DNA of 64,000 bases from Nocardioides sp. JS614 (GTDB lineage Bacteria; Actinomycetota; Actinomycetes; Propionibacteriales; Nocardioidaceae): NCBI RefSeq assembly GCF_000015265.1, contig NC_008699.1, forward strand, positions 2,356,001-2,420,000. Direction: 5' to 3'. Positions 58,985 to 64,000 of this stretch are shown in pieces. Under the pieces are notes generated by a model. The model saw only the letters and a program-made list of their open reading frames with translations. It had not been told where the DNA came from and ran no database searches. The number at the start of each line of letters is the position of its first letter. Position 1 is the stretch's first letter. Both the position numbers and the translations under genes were made by a program.

Positions 58985-61390
58985 TCAGGCTTGCGGCGCG
59001 TTCGTCGGGGGTATGGCTGGATCTCCCAGGAACACGCTGCCCTTGCGAGGTGGTGCGGTGGCCAAGATCTTGTCTTGGGCGGCGCGCAGGCTGATCGTGA
59101 GTTGTTCGACCTCACCGGGCCAACCGCGTTCCTCGGCTTCTGTGATGCGTTGTAGGAGGCTGGCTGCGATGGCTTCGAGTCTGTCGAGCTGGGCGGGGTC
59201 GACACGCAGGACGGGGCAGCGGATGCAGGCGTGCTCGTGTTCGCAGCTCGACCCGTAGGGCCGGGCACAGGAGCCGAGCTCGACACGGCGCAGGGCGAAG
59301 TGTTCCTCGAACTCGTCCCACTCTTCGGGGGTGGGCTCGCGGTATTCCTCGGCCGGTCGCGCTGATCGGCGGCGATCGACGAAGGTTCGGAAGGTGCGGA
59401 TTAGGTCGTCTTGGAAGACGGCGGTGTAGGGCTGGGTGCTGTTGAGGTGGCGGTGCCCGAGGATCCGCGAGGCGATGTGCAGCGGCAGTCCGTCTTGGAC
59501 GGCAGTGGTGGTGAAGACCCGTCGGAAGTCGTGCGGGGTCAGGTGCATGGGGTTGCCTGCGGTGTCGGTCAGGCCCATCCGGTCGGCCACCTCCCGCAGG
59601 GTGACTCGGACCATGGTTGGGCTCATCGCCGTCGGACCGGAGCCGTAGTCACGCTGGAACAGGTGCGGCAGTGGTGGCCCGGTGGTGGCTTCGTAGTTGT
59701 CGTAGCGCGCGACCAGCGGTACGGCTCCGTTGTAGCGGTTGCGCAGTCTGCTGATGATCTCGGCCAGGACGCGGGCAAGGTCGGGGGTGACCAGGAGCAG
59801 TCGTTCCTCGTTCGTCTTCGACGGGACGATCTGCAGCAGCGGGACGAGCTCGCCGGTGGTGGACAGCCGGTGAGACACCAGCGCAAGGTGGGTGAGCTCG
59901 AGGAGTTCCTCCAGGCGCACACCGCTGTGTCGCAGCGTCTCCACGACCGCCCACAGCCAGAATGCGTCCTCCTCGGTCCGGCCGACGCTGAAGCGTTCGC
60001 CGGTCTCAACGCAGACCACGTCGTAGGCCAGGTCGGGAGGTAGGCCGCGGCCGCCACGGATCCGGGTGCTGATCCGCTGATAGGTGCGACCGTTGAAGTT
60101 GAATGAGGCATCGGCAGGTGTCTGCTTGGCCAGGGCCAGCATCGCCTCGGCGTCGCGGCGGTCCTGTTCCAGCCTGGCGAGCATCCGCGGGACCAGCGGC
60201 ACTCGTTCGCGGATGCGCTGGTGGATGCGGGCTTGATGGGCCAGCTTCCGTTTCTTGTTGCCGGCCACGTCGGCGCGGGTGACTGGTGAGGCCACCACCC
60301 ATGGTGCGAGCGTGGCGTCATCGAGCGCCCAGTCACGTAGGTCCAGGTAGAGGCAGCGCACGGTGAGCAGCACGTCGAGGAAGTCGGCTCGCGGCCTCCT
60401 CGACCCGTCGGGGGCGACGATGACGGCCAGGCGCTCCTTCCAGGCGGTCACCGTCGTCTTGGGCAGGGCCAGGGTGTCGCTCCCGGCGAGTTCGGGGTGG
60501 TGGCGCTCCAGGTCGGCCCAGAAGTTGCCGGCCAGCATCCGCGCGAGCGACTTCAAGGTGGTGTAGTCGACGTTGGTCTTCCGTTCGGCCAGGTAGCGCA
60601 CCAGCAGGTCACGCACGGGCCCGGGAGCGAGCCCGTAGCGGTCGACCAGCTCGGCGGGGGTGCGTTGCCCCACGCGCAGCGCGGCACGCAGGGAGGAGTC
60701 CTTGGGCAAGATGCCGACCCCGGCCAGCAGGGTCCAGGTCTGTCCCAGTCCGGCGGCGGGGACTCCGTGCTTCTCCCGGTAGTGGGCCCGCAGCTCGAAG
60801 AGGTCCTCGGCGCTGACGTCCTGGAGGTCTTTGCCGGTGTGGAGCATGATCCTGGCCAGTACCGTCCAGACGTCGCGCTGTTGGCGACGGCTGATCTGAT
60901 GCTGCTCGGCGAACGCCTCGATCCGGGCGATTAGGGCGGGATCTTGCTGCACCAGGACCTGTTGATAGCCCTTGGTCTTCCAGGTCGCGAAGAACTCGTG
61001 GCCGGGCAGGACCACCCGCGACACGATCAGGGTGCGCATCCCTGCGACTGCGATCTGGCGCACCGTCTTCGGGTCGCGGTGGTCCTCGCCGTGGCGCTCG
61101 GGCAGCCAGCCCAGCGGGTTCGTGTCGGCACCGGCCGCAACCCATCGGTCGCGCCAACCGGCCCCGGGGAAGATGAGCAGCCAGTCGAGCACCCAATCTG
61201 CCCCTTCCAGCAGCCGATTGCTCGCGTACTCGGTCACCGGCCAGTCCGGGAGTTTGGCCACCAGCCGCAAGACCTCGTCCTTCACCGCGGTGTCGTGTGG
61301 CCCGGCGAAGACCTGGTCCACCAGCTCGGGATGCTCGCGGTAGTACGGCCCGGCGACCTTCAGCTGCTCGCTGGTCAACACGCTCCTCAA
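58985..61390 (-). CDS. TnpB-like tyrosine recombinase (Tn554 type)
   Basis: 801 residues. The C-terminal catalytic domain has HLTPHDFRRVFTTTA around 620, the second His in RILGHRHLNST and the nucleophile Tyr in QPYTAVF near 653; the first Arg is in HSGVRLEELLELTH. After it a Cys/His cluster (CEHEHACIRCPVLR) and a helical end follow, both typical of the Tn554 TnpB group. It is longer than Tn554 TnpB mainly at the N-terminus. It overlaps the TnpA-like gene by four bases, and the two would form the transposase together. Confidence 0.88.
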   Translation of the reverse strand: MRSVLTSEQLKVAGPYYREHPELVDQVFAGPHDTAVKDEVLRLVAKLPDWPVTEYASNRLLEGADWVLDWLLIFPGAGWRDRWVAAGADTNPLGWLPERHGEDHRDPKTVRQIAVAGMRTLIVSRVVLPGHEFFATWKTKGYQQVLVQQDPALIARIEAFAEQHQISRRQQRDVWTVLARIMLHTGKDLQDVSAEDLFELRAHYREKHGVPAAGLGQTWTLLAGVGILPKDSSLRAALRVGQRTPAELVDRYGLAPGPVRDLLVRYLAERKTNVDYTTLKSLARMLAGNFWADLERHHPELAGSDTLALPKTTVTAWKERLAVIVAPDGSRRPRADFLDVLLTVRCLYLDLRDWALDDATLAPWVVASPVTRADVAGNKKRKLAHQARIHQRIRERVPLVPRMLARLEQDRRDAEAMLALAKQTPADASFNFNGRTYQRISTRIRGGRGLPPDLAYDVVCVETGERFSVGRTEEDAFWLWAVVETLRHSGVRLEELLELTHLALVSHRLSTTGELVPLLQIVPSKTNEERLLLVTPDLARVLAEIISRLRNRYNGAVPLVARYDNYEATTGPPLPHLFQRDYGSGPTAMSPTMVRVTLREVADRMGLTDTAGNPMHLTPHDFRRVFTTTAVQDGLPLHIASRILGHRHLNSTQPYTAVFQDDLIRTFRTFVDRRRSARPAEEYREPTPEEWDEFEEHFALRRVELGSCARPYGSSCEHEHACIRCPVLRVDPAQLDRLEAIAASLLQRITEAEERGWPGEVEQLTISLRAAQDKILATAPPRKGSVFLGDPAIPPTNAPQA

Positions 61391-62622
61391 GGCAGTACCC
61401 CGTCACCGAACAGCACCGCCAGGTCGGCGGCCCGGTAGCCGCGGTCGACAGGCTCCGGGGCTGGCTTCGGCTTGGCCAGACGGGCCAGGTGTTCGGCGAC
61501 CCGCTCCACGGTGTGGCGCTCGTCCTCGACGAGATAGATCTCCGCGGTCGTTTCCAGGTGGGCATGGCCCAGGATCGTCTGGACGTCGCGCAGCGAGACG
61601 TGCTCGTCGGCGGCCATCCGCAACGCGCAGGTGTGGCGCAGGTCGTGCATGCTCCAGTTGGTGCCCAGCTTCGCGTTTGCGCGGCGCAGCACCGCCCGAA
61701 GCGCCTCGTAGCTCAACGGGATCCGGGCCAACTTGCCGTCGGCGTCACGTCGTCTGCGCAGCGTCACCCACAGCGGGTCAGCCGGGCCGACGCCACCGAT
61801 CTCGGCCAGATAGAGCCGCAGCCACACGAACGCGTCGTTGCTGCCCGGCAGCCACTGCTCGGCACGGCTGCCCTTGCGGATCACCCGGACCTGCTGGTTG
61901 CCCCAGTCCACGTCGCAGCCGCGCAGGCCGAGGACCTCCGCCGCGCGGGCGCCGTTGCTGATTGCCAACGCCAGCAGCGCACGGTCCCGGTTCGAGCCCA
62001 TCGCGTCGAACAGATTTGCCCAGGCTTGGTCCGGCAGCGCCCGCGGCTGACGCCGCGGGACCTTCGGGTTGTGCCGGACCCGACCCTCGGGACGGAACCG
62101 CTCCATCGGGTTGTGATGCGCGTTCGAACGTCCCTGGCCGCGATGGTCGCGCGCCACCGGGTTCACCACCGGACCCAACCCCTGCTCGCCCCAGAACTCG
62201 TAGAACGAGGAGACCACCGCGTTGCTGTGCCGGATCGTACGTGCCGCGTAGTGGTCGTCCAGGTAGCGCTTGCCGGTCACCTGGTTCACCGTCCCGGCTG
62301 TCGCTGCTGAGACGGTCCGCTGTGACCGGCGCGGCTTAGGATGCAACTGCAGCCACAATGTCAGGTCACGTACTTCTGCTTGGGTGGCTCGGTCCCACTC
62401 CACGCCGACCGCCGCGAGCCAGCGCCACCACCGAAGCAGCCCATAGGCATAGGACCGCACGCTGCCCCGACTATTGCCCCGCGCTGCGAAGTCCCGGAGG
62501 AACTCCGCGATCGGGCGAACCGCATCGCCCGCGTCGTCGTAGACCAGCCAGGCAACACCGGAGCCACCGGAGCGAACGCAACCCAAGCGCTCAATCTGCA
62601 GTTGTTCGAGATCACGCGACAA
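61387..62622 (-). CDS. TnpA-like tyrosine recombinase (Tn554 type)
   Basis: 411 residues. SAM-like N-terminal core-binding domain (SVRSYAYGLLRWWRWLAAVG) and the catalytic set Arg226 (NGARAAEVLGL), His326-xx-Arg329 (MHDLRHTCAL), His353 (LGHAHLETT) and Tyr363. All five residues expected in an active tyrosine recombinase are present. As the first gene of the leftward pair it corresponds to Tn554 TnpA, which sits near one transposon end; its start is 78 bases from the right junction. Confidence 0.9.
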   Translation of the reverse strand: MSRDLEQLQIERLGCVRSGGSGVAWLVYDDAGDAVRPIAEFLRDFAARGNSRGSVRSYAYGLLRWWRWLAAVGVEWDRATQAEVRDLTLWLQLHPKPRRSQRTVSAATAGTVNQVTGKRYLDDHYAARTIRHSNAVVSSFYEFWGEQGLGPVVNPVARDHRGQGRSNAHHNPMERFRPEGRVRHNPKVPRRQPRALPDQAWANLFDAMGSNRDRALLALAISNGARAAEVLGLRGCDVDWGNQQVRVIRKGSRAEQWLPGSNDAFVWLRLYLAEIGGVGPADPLWVTLRRRRDADGKLARIPLSYEALRAVLRRANAKLGTNWSMHDLRHTCALRMAADEHVSLRDVQTILGHAHLETTAEIYLVEDERHTVERVAEHLARLAKPKPAPEPVDRGYRAADLAVLFGDGVLP

Positions 62623-62700
62623 GCCAGGACTCCCGTACGACGACCATCATGGGCGCATACATCTATCAGCCGGCCCCCGCTGGTAGTCCGGTCAACATGG

Positions 62701-63663
62701 CCTGAGGAGTCGATCGTCCTCGTGCCCTTCCGGCCCGGGCTCCCCATCACCCGCGTCGACCTGCCGAAGACGGCCGCCGACCGCGAGGAGGTCTGGGACG
62801 CCCTCCGCGGCCCCTACGGCCGCCACGCCCGCCCCGGAGCGCGCCTGGCGATCCTCTGCTTCACCGAGGACCGCCGCAGCGCCGAGCTGGCCAGCCAGCA
62901 TCTGTCCAACCACCTCGACACCGTGGGTATCACCACGCACATCCGGCTGTGGGCGGACGGGGAGCGGTGGCGTGAGTTCAACACCGGCCAGACCGGACTT
63001 CAGACCCCGGCGACCGCCGAGCGGATCGCGGCCGCGACCGTGCTGACCGGCGCCGCCCAGCCGGCCGCGAGCCGGGCCTCCCTGGCCGCGTCCATGGTCG
63101 GGGACCGTGAGCCGATCGCCCAGCTGATCCCCGTGGCCCGGGCCGCGGCCGCGGGCAGCACTCCCGCCTTCGAGCGGGACTGGGCACTGGACCGGCTCGA
63201 GCAGTTCCACACCGACGGCAACCGGATCTCCGACGTCGACGGCGCACGGATGCTGGTGGCCCTGGAGACGATCAGCACCCGCGACGCGCTGTGGGAGGAC
63301 ATGAGCAGGGAGAACCACACCTCCCACATGGCCCTCTGGAACGACCTGACCCGACGCGCCCCCGACGAGGTCCGCGCGGCGCCGGCCTCCATGCTCGGCT
63401 TCGCCAGCTGGCTGCACGGCGATGGCGCCAAGGCCTGGTGCGCCCTCGACCAGGTGCCCGCCGACCGGCCCTACTCCATGGCCGCCATCGTCGCCTCGGC
63501 CCTGCAGAACGGCATCCACCCGCGCGAGTGGGAGCGATACCAGACCCAGATGCGCGACCTCGCCGGCGAGCTCGACGAGTCCTTCGTGCCCAAGCCTCCC
63601 GAACACCCGCGGGACCTGCCGAGCACGCAGCCAATCACCGACCGCCCCGCCCCGGGCCGCTGA
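62701..63663 (+). pseudogene. 3' part of interrupted DUF4192 gene
   Basis: 321 codons beginning PEESIVLVPFRPGLPITRVD, with SASMVGDREPIAQLIP-like middle and ASMLGFASWLHGDGAKAWCA, which is the DUF4192 core. Joined to 57787-57852 it forms a normal 343-residue protein. An open frame continues upstream to 62341 only through transposon DNA. Without its start this half is unlikely to be made. The role of DUF4192 is unknown. Confidence 0.87.
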
Positions 63664-63677
63664 GAAGGGACAGCGCG

Positions 63678-63842
63678 ATGAACTACGACGACACCGACCC
63701 GATCGACGACGCCCAGACAAGCGCCACCGAGCGCCAGCTGCGCCGCCTGGTGGTGCCCGAGCCCGCGGCCTATGCCCCCGATAAGCGCCTCGACGTCATC
63801 CACGAACCCGACCTCGACCTGCTGTGGGGAGGCCAGGCATGA
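63678..63842 (+). CDS. small acidic protein
   Basis: 54 residues (DDTDPIDDAQTSATERQLRR, then LDVIHEPDLDLLWGG). GAAGGGA precedes ATG 63678. No family recognised. Its stop overlaps the start of the DprA-like gene. Confidence 0.68.
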   Translation: MNYDDTDPIDDAQTSATERQLRRLVVPEPAAYAPDKRLDVIHEPDLDLLWGGQA

Positions 63843-64000
63843 GCACCACCCGCACCGACGTCGACGACGTTGACCGGCTCGCCCGCGTCACCCTCAGCAG
63901 GACCATCGAGCCCGGGGACGTCCGCGTCACCGGCCTGGTCAGCGAGCTCGGCGCCGGCAAGGTCCTCGGCTACCTCGAGGCCGCCGGCGACGTCGAGTCC
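63839..64000 (+). CDS. DprA-like DNA-processing protein, N-terminal part
   Basis: The first 54 residues are seen before the window ends. DDVDRLARVTLSRTIEPGDV and VTGLVSELGAGKVLGYLE match the N-terminal helical region of DprA/Smf proteins, which load RecA on single-stranded DNA. A second DprA on a conjugative element would act on incoming ssDNA. The Rossmann fold is outside the window, so the call is moderate. Confidence 0.6.
   Translation, partial: MSTTRTDVDDVDRLARVTLSRTIEPGDVRVTGLVSELGAGKVLGYLEAAGDVES

Larger units (their letters stand above)
57853..62700. mobile_element. Tn554-like transposon inserted in DUF4192 gene
   Basis: About 4.85 kb. The ends are set by rejoining the two halves of the DUF4192 frame: AAG (57850-57852) and CCT (62701-62703) restore FK-PEESIVL. 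No inverted terminal repeats or clear target duplication are seen, as known for Tn554-type elements, which use tyrosine recombinases. One base (C at 57853 or 62701) is ambiguous. Contents: TnpA-like and TnpB-like recombinases, a small membrane protein and a small secreted protein. A Tn554-type TnpC is not recognised. Confidence 0.85.

Noticed and set aside
58985..62622. Tyrosine recombinases taken as the integrase of the conjugative element
   Set aside because: They are inside a separate Tn554-like insertion whose removal restores a DUF4192 gene.
1..64000. CRISPR array, tRNA or rRNA genes
   Set aside because: I saw no regularly spaced repeats, no tRNA T-loop plus acceptor pairing and no rRNA-like sequence on either strand.

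Overview
The window is GC-rich DNA with dense, overlapping genes, frequent GTG starts and several families typical of Actinobacteria (SCO6880-type conjugation protein, DUF4913, DUF4192, CmtR-type ArsR regulators). A Nocardioides-like high-GC actinomycete is the best guess, by inference only. I found no rRNA, tRNA or CRISPR array.

Layout. (1) 1-10.4 kb: metal and efflux cargo, made up of a CtpG/CadA-type P-ATPase with an intact and a decayed CmtR sensor, a methyltransferase plus ABC exporter, a DUF305 protein, an ArsR-CDF zinc/cadmium pair, a decayed second CDF gene and a lipoprotein. (2) 10.7-23.2 kb: a tandem-HTH regulator, a large operator palindrome, then one long operon for a Tad/Flp-like pilus: CpaB-like SAF protein, ParA/CpaE-like ATPase, TadA, TadB, TadC, a pilin-like peptide, TadE/TadG-like proteins, a LysM protein with a regulator-like C-terminus, a lipoprotein and a secreted protein. 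(3) 23.4-27.1 kb: an accessory patch with an HTH protein, a frameshifted gene and an IS110-family insertion sequence. (4) 27.3-43.1 kb: a sigma-like regulator and an actinobacterial type IV secretion operon: ParA-like ATPase, VirB2-like peptide, two bitopic proteins, VirB6-like protein, SCO6880 protein, VirB4-like ATPase, a five-domain cell-wall hydrolase/nuclease-like protein, coupling ATPase and DUF4913. (5) 43.2-57.8 kb: M48 protease, a giant relaxase-helicase-primase, a series of tiny overlapping genes, DUF932, ParB, and SSB. (6) 57.85-62.70 kb: a Tn554-like transposon inserted in a DUF4192 gene whose other half resumes at 62,701, followed by a DprA-like gene cut by the window edge.

Regions 2, 4 and 5 together look like one conjugative element, either integrated or a large plasmid: relaxase and coupling protein pass DNA to the secretion channel, the wall hydrolase opens a path, the Tad-like pilus may make contact, and ParB/SSB/primase functions maintain and complete the strand. 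No integrase belonging to this large element lies in the window; the two tyrosine recombinases belong to the Tn554-like insertion.

The strongest unexplained signal is a bipartite DNA motif, GTGATCGC-N20-TAGGTGAC, found seven times with exactly 20 bases between the halves, each time just upstream of a transcription unit between 11.4 and 57.4 kb and nowhere in the flanking cargo. It appears to mark an element-wide regulon. At ssb an inverted copy of one half forms a hairpin that reaches the ribosome-binding site. A second shared motif (GTTCTTTCTATTC) precedes parB and the relaxase-divergent operon.
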